Part shown: piece after piece, positions 1 to 6,067 of the stretch
Layout: each line of letters opens with the position of its first letter
Numbering within the stretch: the first letter of the stretch is position 1
From: an uncultured Acidobacteriota bacterium
GTDB taxonomy: Bacteria > Acidobacteriota > Vicinamibacteria > Vicinamibacterales > UBA8438
Length of the DNA: 7,471 nucleotides
Reading direction: 5' to 3'
Assembly (NCBI GenBank): GCA_913043805.1
Contig: CAJWMX010000133.1
Span: 1 to 7,471 of the forward strand
The notes under the pieces: generated by a model
What the model saw: the letters and a program-made list of their open reading frames with translations, nothing else
Told to the model about the DNA's origin: nothing
Databases searched by the model: none
Made by a program: the position numbers and the translations under genes

Positions 1-385
1 CAGCCCCATCCTCGGCCACGGCGCTCGACCGCACCGCGACCCGCTGCGTGGTCAGTCCGTGCTGTTGGAGGAAGGCGTCGACAGCGGATCGGGTCTCAGG
101 CGGGAGCGATGCGTCGAGGAGAGACGAGCGCAGCCGCTCGAGCCGCGACTGCACGTCGGCGTCAGTCGCCTGCTCCGCGCTAACTCCGGCCAGCGGGGCC
201 ACCTGCGTGCGAAACTCCGGCTGAGCCAGCAGGGAGGCATAGACGCCAGCCGGCAACACCCCGCCGACCGGCACGTCGAAGCCGTATCTGGACAGGCGAC
301 CGAGGTTCCAGCCTTTACCCCCGACCACCGCGGTGCCGGTGTCGACCGCCGCGGACCAATCGAGCACGACGGCGCGTTCAGCCAC
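1..385 (-). CDS. PEP synthase / pyruvate phosphate dikinase-like protein, N-terminal part (truncated by window edge)
   Basis: About 128 residues of the N-terminal ATP-grasp-like (PPDK_N) domain of PEP-utilising enzymes are visible; the rest lies beyond the left edge. Seen: a VGGKGWNLGRL segment near residues 21-31, then GFDVPVGGVLPAGVY, and VAVRSSAVAEDG at residues 116-127. These match the family's GGK-N-LGE, GxPVPxGF and AVRSSATAED signatures, which bind and transfer the ATP phosphate. Known members either make PEP from pyruvate and ATP or phosphorylate other substrates, as rifampin phosphotransferases do; the missing histidine and PEP domains would decide. The start is GTG at 385-383: a TGA lies two codons upstream in this frame and no ATG is available. 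That GTG shares one base with the TAG stop of the quinoprotein gene (TAGTG), so translation is probably coupled. I see no convincing ribosome binding site of its own. The domain call is firm; the exact enzyme is not. Confidence 0.8.
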   Translation of the reverse strand, partial: MAERAVVLDWSAAVDTGTAVVGGKGWNLGRLSRYGFDVPVGGVLPAGVYASLLAQPEFRTQVAPLAGVSAEQATDADVQSRLERLRSSLLDASLPPETRSAVDAFLQQHGLTTQRVAVRSSAVAEDGA

Positions 386-735
386 TAATCAGGAAGCGCG
401 AAGACGAAGATCGCGTTCCCCCCCAGGCTGGGGTTCTTCAGGTCGGACAGCAGATCGGCCGGAATCACGCCGGTCCAGCTACCTGCCGCACCCGAGTTCC
501 CGGCTCCGAACGCGATGTACTGCGTGCCATCGACCGAATAGGTGATCGGGTAACCGTTGGCCATCGTCGACAGCCGTGTTTGCCAGAGCTGCTCGCCGCT
601 CTCGACGTCGTAGGCGAACACGTAGCGCTCCCAGTCGCCCACGAACACCAGGCCGCCACCGGTGGTCAGCGCTGCGGTGTTGTAGGGCGACCGCCGCCGG
701 TGCTTCCACAGCGTCTCGCCCGTCCGGATGTCCAC
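385..735 (-). CDS. C-terminal quinoprotein fragment, possible reinitiation product
   Basis: The frame after the amber opens with GCG then GTG at 735-733, three bases beyond the stop, and runs 116 codons to TAG at 385-387. It encodes the last propeller blades (LTTGGGLVFVGDWERYVFAYD, in part; LWQTRLSTMANGYPITY; FALPD). Ribosomes that stop at 739 could in principle restart at this GTG, giving a two-chain protein, but no good Shine-Dalgarno is present, so this is speculative. The preserved coding quality shows the disruption is recent or not real. Translation of this stretch would also be needed to reach the overlapping GTG of the PEP-synthase-like gene. Confidence 0.3.
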   Translation of the reverse strand: MDIRTGETLWKHRRRSPYNTAALTTGGGLVFVGDWERYVFAYDVESGEQLWQTRLSTMANGYPITYSVDGTQYIAFGAGNSGAAGSWTGVIPADLLSDLKNPSLGGNAIFVFALPD

Positions 736-738
736 CGC

Positions 739-741
739 CTA
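739..741 (-). other. In-frame TAG inside the quinoprotein reading frame
   Basis: Minus-strand context is GAG TTC TAG GCG GTG GAC, giving Gly-Glu-Phe-stop-Ala-Val-Asp. In homologues this position is a variable residue in a 'G-x-L-x-A-x-D-x-x-T-G' blade motif, so a one-base change from a Leu, Ser, Gln, Trp, Tyr, Lys or Glu codon would suffice. The genes here at 385, 2196, 6006 and 6757 all end in TAG, so TAG is an ordinary stop in this genome. Confidence 0.85.
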
Positions 742-2079
742 GAACTCGCCGAGCTGGTCGGGCGCATCGGGATGGAAGTGGTTCTGCCGGTCGCGGACCC
801 AGCCAGTGCCCCCGCCCCCGTCCCGGTACTCGACCGGCCCGAAGGCCGCGGTCTCGCAATTCAGATGCAGCGGGATATACATCGCAGCGGTGTCCGGGTG
901 ATAGGACATCGCTCGCAGGCTCTTGAAGCCACCCGTGCTCGGACAGAAGTACAGCAGCTCACCGACGTCCGAGATCATGTCGTCGCGATGGGTCACGATG
1001 CCCGTCGTGGTGTCCACGTCGACGATGTTCTGGTAGCCCAGATCCACGGCGTTCCGGAACTCTCCCGTCGCCCGGTCGAGCTCCCAGAGGATGGCGAGCT
1101 TGCCCATGCTGAACACCGACTGCTTGCCGTCGTAGTCCACCAGAATCCGCTCGAACGTCTCGTCCATGTCGTGGCTGTCGCCAGGAATGTGCTGGAAATA
1201 CCACTCCATCTCGCCGGTCGCCGGATTGAGCGCCAGCGTCGAGTTGCTGTACAGGGCATCGCCGTCGGTCCGGCGAGCGTCGCGGGTCCACGGCTTCGCC
1301 TGCGAGGTGCCGTAGTAGATGAGACCGGTGCCGGGGTCATAGCTACCCGGGATCCAGGCGTCGCCGCCAGCACGGAACAGCAGCGGCAGGTCGCCCCAGG
1401 AGTCGCCGCCCCGCTCGCCCGGCTTGGCCACCGTGGACGTACGCCACGCCTCCTGACCGGTCGCCGCGTCAATGCCGACGATGTAGCAGGTGTCTTCCCG
1501 ATACATCTCGCAGCCCATCAGACCGGCCACGATGATGCCGTCGGCAATGATCGGCCCGCTCGTGAACCCGTAGCCGGGCTCGTCCATGATGGCGGTCTCC
1601 CAGCGCAACTCGCCGGTACGGGCGTCGAGCGCCACCACGTGCGCGTCGTAGGTGTTCAGGATGATCATGTCCTGATACATCGCCAGACTGCGCATCTGGG
1701 TGCCAGCCCTGCGCGCCGGCTCGATCTCGCGGCGATACTCCCAGAGGAAGTCACCGTTGCGTGCGTCCAGCGCCTGCACCATGTTCCCCGGATTGGCGAT
1801 GAACATGACGCCGTCGTGGACGAGCGGCGTCGTCTGCGAGATGCCGGGGTCGAGACCCCACGACCAGGCCATGCGCATCTCGCCGACGTTCGAGCGATCT
1901 ATCTGATCGAGCGGGCTGTAGCCCCACCCATCCAGCGTCCGCCGCCAGTTCAGCCAGTCGCCGGGCGCCGGATCCTGGAGCACCGCGTCGGTGACCGGTG
2001 ACAGCGCCGGGGCCTGGGCGGACACGGGCGCGGCGATCAAAGCGACAAGAGCGGCAACGAGAAAGAAACGTGCAAGCAT
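739..2079 (-). CDS. Quinoprotein dehydrogenase, N-terminal product up to the amber codon
   Basis: This is the 446-residue protein made if the amber terminates translation. Residues 1-21 (MLARFFLVAALVALIAAPVSA) form a Sec signal peptide with a likely cut after VSA, placing the protein in the periplasm. The start at 2079 is chosen because it gives the signal peptide and has GGAGG four bases upstream; an ATG at 2190 would add 37 residues read from repeat DNA. The acid in LMGCEMYRED (Glu191) sits where methanol dehydrogenase has its metal-binding Glu, and HDMDE (303-307) where it has the catalytic Asp. The usual Asn metal ligand (GTGN) is replaced by GTSQAKPW (257-264), a variant I recall as typical of an acidobacterial subfamily. 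The adjacent-cysteine pair of methanol dehydrogenases is absent. Electron acceptor and substrate cannot be read from the sequence. Confidence 0.75.
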   Translation of the reverse strand: MLARFFLVAALVALIAAPVSAQAPALSPVTDAVLQDPAPGDWLNWRRTLDGWGYSPLDQIDRSNVGEMRMAWSWGLDPGISQTTPLVHDGVMFIANPGNMVQALDARNGDFLWEYRREIEPARRAGTQMRSLAMYQDMIILNTYDAHVVALDARTGELRWETAIMDEPGYGFTSGPIIADGIIVAGLMGCEMYREDTCYIVGIDAATGQEAWRTSTVAKPGERGGDSWGDLPLLFRAGGDAWIPGSYDPGTGLIYYGTSQAKPWTRDARRTDGDALYSNSTLALNPATGEMEWYFQHIPGDSHDMDETFERILVDYDGKQSVFSMGKLAILWELDRATGEFRNAVDLGYQNIVDVDTTTGIVTHRDDMISDVGELLYFCPSTGGFKSLRAMSYHPDTAAMYIPLHLNCETAAFGPVEYRDGGGGTGWVRDRQNHFHPDAPDQLGEF

Positions 2080-2083
2080 CGGG

Positions 2084-2088
2084 CCTCC
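2084..2088 (-). promoter_or_regulatory. Shine-Dalgarno for the quinoprotein
   Basis: GGAGG on the minus strand, four bases before the ATG at 2079. It decides the start and supports the signal-peptide form of the protein over the longer in-frame start at 2190. Confidence 0.7.
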
Positions 2089-2098
2089 GGAGGTTTCC

Positions 2099-2138
2099 GA
2101 ACGTCGAGCGCATTCTATGAACGTCGAGCGCATTCTAT
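2099..2138 (-). repeat. Perfect 20-bp tandem duplication with -10-like element in the quinoprotein upstream region
   Basis: The plus-strand unit GAACGTCGAGCGCATTCTAT occurs twice head to tail, at 2099-2118 and 2119-2138, with no mismatch. On the minus strand each unit begins ATAGAATGCGC, so TAGAAT, a plausible -10 hexamer, is duplicated 20 bases apart. The upstream copy is preceded by T, giving TATAGAAT. A TTCATC lies 16 bases before that TAGAAT and could serve as a weak -35. The duplication lies 20-59 bases before the ATG, where a promoter and 5' leader would be expected. The tandem repeat is certain; the promoter reading is inference. Confidence 0.6.
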
Positions 2139-2161
2139 ACGGAGCAGGCCAGCGATGAAGC

Positions 2162-2191
2162 CCCGCGTGGGGTTTGGGGCGAAGCCCCATG
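2162..2191. repeat. Left copy of a 30-bp inverted repeat with hairpins, just past the helicase stop
   Basis: This 30-base segment is the exact reverse complement of 4734-4763, at the other end of the helicase gene. Allowing one mismatch the match extends to 2158 (33 of 34). It contains a perfect 6-bp hairpin with a 3-base loop (TGGGGCGAAGCCCCA, 2175-2189), and CCCC-GCGT-GGGG at 2161-2172 overlaps its end. It begins four bases after the helicase TAG, so on the minus strand it could act as a terminator, though it lacks a U-tract. The pattern resembles dispersed REP-like hairpin elements. Confidence 0.75.
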
Positions 2192-2195
2192 GAAG

Positions 2196-4736
2196 CTAGA
2201 CGAGCGACCCGATCCGGACCAGCCGCAGCACCGCGTCTCCTGACGCCCGCGAGGCATCGAGGTCGACGAGGAACACCGCCACCCAGTCGTTCAGCCCCTC
2301 GGTGTCGACCAGCATCTGCTCGACCCGCCAGCCCGGGTCGGGAGTATCCGACTCGACATGGGTGTGTCGGAGGTTACGCCCCTCGGGGTCGAGACGCAGA
2401 CCACCATGCTCGAGACGGAACCGGGCCCTCGCCTCGCCCAACCGTTCGATGGTCCACGGGCGACCTGACTCGTCGAACGGTTCAAGCCGACCGAGAGCGG
2501 CCGCGTCGTCCTCGATGCTCCAGGCCCGCAAGACAGCGAACACCTGCGTCCGGATCAGCCGGATGAACCCGATGCGGTCCTCGGTCAGGTCGGCGGGTCG
2601 CTCGAGGCGGGGAGCCGGGGACGCGACTCGGATCCGGTCATCCGGCGTTCCACCTCGCAGCCGTTCCCACTCGTCCAGCAACGTGGAATCGACCCGTCGC
2701 ACGAGATCCCGCAGGTAGAGCTCGACCTCCCGCACCGCCTCCGTCTTCAAGGTATCGGGCACGGTGTGCCGAAGCACCTTGTAGACGCTCCCGAGATGCC
2801 GAAGAAGCAACCCTTCGACCCGGCGCAGGTCGTACTCCCGCACGTAGTCGTCAAACGTGCGGAAGGTCTCGAACATCTCACGCGCGATCGACTTGGGTCG
2901 GATGTTCTCCTCCTCGACCCACGGATGGAGGTCGGCGAAGGTATTGAACGTCGCGTAGACGAACTCACGGAGCGGCTTCGGGTGCTCGAGCTTCTCGAGC
3001 TCCTCCATCCGCTGGTCGTAGTCCAGGCCCTCCGCCTTCATCTCGGCAACGGCCTGCGTCTTGAGGCGAGCCAGCTGCCGGCGCAGGATCGCCGTCGGAT
3101 CCTCCAGGATGCTCTCGACTAGGGTCAGCACGTCGAGCGGGTGGGTATCGGACGCCTCATCGAGCTGGGGCAACGCCTCCAGCAGATAGAGCGAGAGCGT
3201 CTGGTCCATGGAGAAGTCGGCCTGCAGATCGACATTGACCTGGACCCGCTTGCCTGTGTCCGAGCCGAACTCCACGACACCGCGGTCCACGAGGGCCCGG
3301 AAGAGCTGCCATCCCCTCCGCCGATGGGCGCGACGCCCGGGCTCAGTCTCGTGACTGTCCCTGATCAGGCGGCGCATCGCCGAGCAGCCGTCACCAGGCC
3401 GGCCCAGGACGTTCAACAGCATCCCGTGCGAGACGTGGAACCGGGACCGGAGCCGCTCCGGCTGGGCGGTAGTCAACCGCTCGAAGGTGTTCCGGTCCCA
3501 GGGCGCGAAGTTCCCCTTCGGGGGTTTGCGCATGACCACCTTCTTGCCGCTCTTCGCCTTGTCCGCCAATCGACGATTCTCGATGACGTGCTCGGGCGCC
3601 TGGGCGACGACGAAACCCTGCTCGTCGAACCCCTTGCGGCCAGCGCGGCCCGAGATCTGATGAAAGTCGCGCGCCGAGAGCACGGCGGTCTTCTCGCCAT
3701 CGAACTTGCACAGCCGGCTGAAGAGCACGGTACGGATCGGCACGTTGACCCCGACCCCCAGCGTATCGGTACCGCAGATGACCTTGAGCAGGCCGCGCTG
3801 GGCCAGACGTTCGACAAGCACCCGGTACTTGGGCAGCAGGCCCGCATGGTGAATACCAATCCCGTGGCGAAGCCAGGTGCGCACGCGAGGTCCGTGTGGA
3901 CTGGTGAAGCGGACCTCCGCGATCGCTTCACTGATGGCGCGCTTCTCCTCCTTCGATGTCACCTTGAGACTGGTGAACGCCTGCGCGCTCTCGGCCGCCT
4001 CCTTCTGGGTGAAATGCACGACGTAGACCGGCGCCCGTCCCGCCTCGACCTGGGACTCGACAGCCTCGGTCAGCGGCGTCTCGGAGTAGCGGTAGTCGAG
4101 TGGGACCGGTCGGTCGGCCGAGCTCACCGTGAGGGTCGGCCGCCCGGTGCGGTCCTCGAGATCCCGCTCGAAGAAGCTCACGTCGCCCAGGGTGGCGGAC
4201 ATCAGGAGGAAACGGGTCCCCGGCAGCGTCAAGAGCGGCACCTGCCACGCCACGCCGCGGTCGCGGTCGGCGTACCAGTGGAACTCGTCCATGACGACGT
4301 CCTCGACCCCGGCGTCACCTCCCTCTCGAAGCGCCAGGTTCGACAGAATCTCGGCCGTACAGCACAGCACTGGCGCGTCGCGATTAACGGTGGCGTCGCT
4401 CGTGGCCAGACCGACACGCTCCGGGCCCAGTTCGCGGCACAGGTCCGTCCACTTCTCGTTGACCAGGGCCTTGATCGGGCAGGTGTAGACCGAGCGCCGT
4501 CCGCGAGCCAGCGCGGCAAAGTGCATGGCGAACGCGACCAGCGATTTCCCGGATCCGGTCGGTGTGTTGAGAATGACGTGCCGCTCATCGAACAGCGCCA
4601 GCATCGCCTCCTCCTGGGCGGGATACAGAGAAAGGCCACGCGCCTCGACATAGTCGAGGAACCGGCCGAGCAGCTCATCGCTGGTAGCGGACCCGGAGGG
4701 AAGGAACTCGGAGAGCGGCGAGGTCATTTCTATCAT
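2196..4736 (-). CDS. Ski2-like superfamily II DEAD/DEAH-box helicase with DUF3516-type C-terminus
   Basis: This 846-residue ATP-dependent nucleic-acid helicase is cytoplasmic. Motifs in order: Q-motif-like YPAQEEA (39-45), Walker A TPTGSGKS (58-65), motif II DEFH (150-153), motif III SAT (180-182), helicase-C motif TDTLGVGVNVP (323-333) and motif VI QISGRAGRKG (360-369). All catalytic residues are intact. DEFH plus GVNVP and ISGRAGRKG are characteristic of Ski2/Brr2-like helicases rather than simple DEAD-box proteins. Residues from about 400 to the end (for example PKGNFAPWDRNTFERL and FHVSHGMLLNVLGRPGDG) resemble DUF3516, found behind such helicases and best known to me from Actinobacteria; its role is unknown. 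RNA is the likeliest substrate by family, but this is not shown. The start is uncertain: ATG at 4736 abuts the inverted repeat, a second ATG lies at 4727, and neither has a clear Shine-Dalgarno. An ATG at 4787 would translate through the repeat. The gene ends in TAG at 2196. Confidence 0.88.
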   Translation of the reverse strand: MIEMTSPLSEFLPSGSATSDELLGRFLDYVEARGLSLYPAQEEAMLALFDERHVILNTPTGSGKSLVAFAMHFAALARGRRSVYTCPIKALVNEKWTDLCRELGPERVGLATSDATVNRDAPVLCCTAEILSNLALREGGDAGVEDVVMDEFHWYADRDRGVAWQVPLLTLPGTRFLLMSATLGDVSFFERDLEDRTGRPTLTVSSADRPVPLDYRYSETPLTEAVESQVEAGRAPVYVVHFTQKEAAESAQAFTSLKVTSKEEKRAISEAIAEVRFTSPHGPRVRTWLRHGIGIHHAGLLPKYRVLVERLAQRGLLKVICGTDTLGVGVNVPIRTVLFSRLCKFDGEKTAVLSARDFHQISGRAGRKGFDEQGFVVAQAPEHVIENRRLADKAKSGKKVVMRKPPKGNFAPWDRNTFERLTTAQPERLRSRFHVSHGMLLNVLGRPGDGCSAMRRLIRDSHETEPGRRAHRRRGWQLFRALVDRGVVEFGSDTGKRVQVNVDLQADFSMDQTLSLYLLEALPQLDEASDTHPLDVLTLVESILEDPTAILRRQLARLKTQAVAEMKAEGLDYDQRMEELEKLEHPKPLREFVYATFNTFADLHPWVEEENIRPKSIAREMFETFRTFDDYVREYDLRRVEGLLLRHLGSVYKVLRHTVPDTLKTEAVREVELYLRDLVRRVDSTLLDEWERLRGGTPDDRIRVASPAPRLERPADLTEDRIGFIRLIRTQVFAVLRAWSIEDDAAALGRLEPFDESGRPWTIERLGEARARFRLEHGGLRLDPEGRNLRHTHVESDTPDPGWRVEQMLVDTEGLNDWVAVFLVDLDASRASGDAVLRLVRIGSLV

Positions 4737-4763
4737 GGGGCTTCGCCCCAAACCCCACGCGGG
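4734..4763. repeat. Right copy of the 30-bp inverted repeat, at the helicase start codon
   Basis: Exact reverse complement of 2162-2191. It includes the hairpin TGGGGCTTCGCCCCA at 4736-4750. The helicase ATG at 4736 sits at the base of this stem, so in the transcript the hairpin would lie directly against the start codon and could restrict ribosome access; the ATG at 4727 would be freer. The two copies bracket the helicase gene almost exactly. Confidence 0.75.
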
Positions 4764-4880
4764 CCTTGTGGGGCCCCATCGCCCCACGCCGGCCCGCGGG
4801 GCGCGCCGTGCGCGCCAGGCAGGCGCCCTTCTCCTCAGTCGCCTGCTCGCGTATTGTGGGCCAGTTCCAGGTCAGCGCGC

Positions 4881-4909
4881 TTGCGCCGGCAGGCCGCTCC
4901 GCCTATCGT
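4881..4909 (+). promoter_or_regulatory. Candidate sigma-70-type promoter for the exported protein
   Basis: TTGCGC at 4881-4886 and TATCGT at 4904-4909 are separated by 17 bases, 53 bases before the ATG at 4963. Both hexamers are imperfect, and such matches arise by chance, so this is only a candidate. Confidence 0.3.
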
Positions 4910-4952
4910 GTGGGGAACCGACGTGATGTGACCGCGCTCACCCGAGCCGGAT

Positions 4953-4957
4953 GGAGG
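4953..4957 (+). promoter_or_regulatory. Shine-Dalgarno deciding the start of the exported protein
   Basis: GGAGG five bases before the ATG at 4963. An in-frame ATG at 4951 overlaps this site and would add only Met-Glu-Asp-Glu ahead of a good signal peptide, so 4963 is preferred. Confidence 0.7.
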
Positions 4958-4962
4958 ACGAG

Positions 4963-6006
4963 ATGAAGAACCGAGGTATTGCGGCGACCGTCGCGCTACT
5001 CGTCGTGGCGCTGGCCCCGGCCGCGCTGGCTGGACAGGCGCCTGAGGGATGGACCATGCCGCGGACAGCCGATGGTCATCCGGATCTGCAGGGAATCTGG
5101 GCCAACGATTCGGCCACTCCGTTCCAGCGACCAGAGTCGCTCGGTGACCGCGCGACGCTGACCGAGGAAGAAGTGGCGGCGATGGCCGCCTACATGGCCG
5201 AGTACGACAGTGTTGGCGGCGATGCCGTCTTCGGCGACACGCCGTATCTGCGAGCGCTGGCCGCGCTCCAGAGCCCGGAAGAGGAAGAGGAGCGGGCGGC
5301 GCGCCGGGCATCAAACAGCTCGACCCGGAGCTACAACCAGTTCTGGATGATCGACCGCTGGTTCGACAACCGGACCTCGCTGGTGGTCGACCCACCCAAC
5401 GGCCGCCTTCCGCCTCGCACCGCGGAGGCCGACGCGCGCGCCGAACGGGCGCGGGCCCAGCGCGGCCAGCCTGGCCCGGACGGCCGAATGACCCTGGCCC
5501 AGGAGATCGCGGCCGTCGACCCGGCCATCCGTTGTCGCGGCGCCGGCGCGTTGCTGAGCGGCCGGGGCTACAACAGCAACTACCAGATCTTCCAGTCGGC
5601 GAACCATGTGGCCGTCCAGATCGAGATGCACCACGAGACCCGCATCATCCCGCTGGGGAATGCCGCGCCGGCCACCGATGGCCCTCGGACCAACACCGGG
5701 ACATCTCGCGGTCACTGGGACGGTGACACCCTGGTAGTGGAGACGACCAATCTCAAGCGCGGCGTCAGCGGCTCGACCACCGACGCCCAGATCACGGAGC
5801 GCTTCACCCGGGTCGGTCCCGAGATGCTCGAGTACGAATACACCGTGAACGACCCGTCCACGTGGACCGCGCCCTGGACCGCCCGGATGCTGATGCGACC
5901 GGCGCCCGGCACCGGCGTGATCTACGAGTTCGCCTGCCACGAAGGCAACTACGCGATGGAGCACGCGCTCACCAACGAGCGGTACCTCGACAAGCAGGGT
6001 CGCTAG
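4963..6006 (+). CDS. Exported protein of unknown function (DGHPDLQGIW / SRGHWDGDTLV / CHEGNY family)
   Basis: 347 residues. I recognise the family as common in Acidobacteriota and similar metagenomic genomes but know no characterised member. Residues 1-23 (MKNRGIAATVALLVVALAPAALA) are a Sec signal peptide with a likely cut before GQAPEG, so the protein should be periplasmic or outside. Landmarks: DGHPDLQGIWAN (37-48), YNQFWM (124-129), DPPNGRLP (143-150), Cys191 in IRCRGAG, QIFQSANHVAVQIEMHHETRIIPL (part), SRGHWDGDTLVVETTN (248-263) and YEFACHEGNYAME (321-333, Cys325). An acidic, charged linker rich in Glu and Arg lies near residues 104-117. The two cysteines are both kept in the paralogue at 6757-7471 and may form a disulfide. 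No transmembrane helix follows the signal peptide and no known catalytic motif is evident. It stands alone on its strand, divergent from the helicase, and ends in TAG. Confidence 0.85.
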   Translation: MKNRGIAATVALLVVALAPAALAGQAPEGWTMPRTADGHPDLQGIWANDSATPFQRPESLGDRATLTEEEVAAMAAYMAEYDSVGGDAVFGDTPYLRALAALQSPEEEEERAARRASNSSTRSYNQFWMIDRWFDNRTSLVVDPPNGRLPPRTAEADARAERARAQRGQPGPDGRMTLAQEIAAVDPAIRCRGAGALLSGRGYNSNYQIFQSANHVAVQIEMHHETRIIPLGNAAPATDGPRTNTGTSRGHWDGDTLVVETTNLKRGVSGSTTDAQITERFTRVGPEMLEYEYTVNDPSTWTAPWTARMLMRPAPGTGVIYEFACHEGNYAMEHALTNERYLDKQGR

Positions 6007-6039
6007 CGTCCGGCCGGCTGTCGCGCGGCCTGAAGTGGA

Positions 6040-6067
6040 GTGGTGACGGTCTCGAGACCGTCACCAC
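6040..6067. terminator. 28-bp perfect palindrome between convergent genes, overlapping the glycosyltransferase stop
   Basis: GTGGTGACGGTCTC (6040-6053) is followed at once by its exact reverse complement (6054-6067), a perfect 14-bp stem per side. It lies 34 bases after the plus-strand gene's TAG and contains the TGA stop (6061-6063) of the minus-strand glycosyltransferase. Position and symmetry fit a bidirectional terminator for the convergent pair, although there is no clear T-tract on either side, so Rho-dependent termination or RNA 3'-end protection is equally possible. A dimeric protein operator cannot be excluded. Confidence 0.6.

Larger units (their letters stand above)
385..2079 (-). 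pseudogene. PQQ-dependent alcohol dehydrogenase-like quinoprotein interrupted by an in-frame amber codon
   Basis: Read through the amber codon, this is one 563-residue secreted beta-propeller quinoprotein plus the amber position, normal length for a PQQ dehydrogenase without a fused cytochrome c domain. These enzymes oxidise alcohols or sugars in the periplasm and pass electrons to a cytochrome or quinone. Tryptophan-docking-like blade motifs recur: LDARNGDFLW (104-113), LDARTGELRW (151-160), IDAATGQEAWR (203-213), LNPATGEMEW (284-293), then, beyond the amber, VDIRTGETLW and YDVESGEQLW. Both sides of the amber are in the same frame and align continuously to the family, ending in the usual FALPD. 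The interruption is codon 447 of 564 and removes the last 117 residues, the closing propeller blades. No frameshift or second stop is seen. It could be a recent pseudogene, a sequencing or assembly error, or a readthrough or split gene. Catalytic competence is doubtful in any unread form. Confidence 0.75.
4764..4962. other. GC-rich spacer between divergent genes with short strong stems
   Basis: This stretch separates the minus-strand helicase from the plus-strand exported protein and must hold both promoters. Its helicase-proximal part is almost pure G and C with adjacent short stems: GTGGGG/CCCCAC at 4768-4773 and 4782-4787, and GGCGCG/CGCGCC at 4800-4805 and 4811-4816. These look like a continuation of the repeat element ending at 4763. 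From about 4830 the composition relaxes. I see no convincing coding sequence; open frames here begin inside the repeat and show no family resemblance. Confidence 0.45.

Noticed and set aside
739..741. Genome-wide amber recoding (for example pyrrolysine)
   Set aside because: TAG ends the genes at 385, 2196, 6006 and 6757 at expected family C-termini, so it is a normal stop here.
580..2001. Long plus-strand open frame antisense to the dehydrogenase
   Set aside because: It is the mirror of a GC-rich coding frame; its translation is Arg/Val/His-rich without motifs, and it spans the family-matched minus-strand gene.
2099..2138. Possible start of a CRISPR array
   Set aside because: Only two units, directly adjacent with no spacers, and no cas gene.
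2077..2190. Longer dehydrogenase start at 2190 (protein beginning MGLRPKPHAG)
   Set aside because: The extension is read from the 30-bp repeat and tandem duplication; the start at 2079 has a Shine-Dalgarno and a signal peptide. The same MGLRPKPHAG appears from the other repeat copy at 4735.
2158..4767. Insertion sequence with terminal inverted repeats
   Set aside because: The enclosed gene is a helicase, not a transposase, and no target-site duplication is visible outside the repeats.
3141..4931. 596-codon plus-strand open frame antisense to the helicase
   Set aside because: The minus strand has all helicase motifs in order; the antisense product has no recognisable domain and runs through the repeat DNA.
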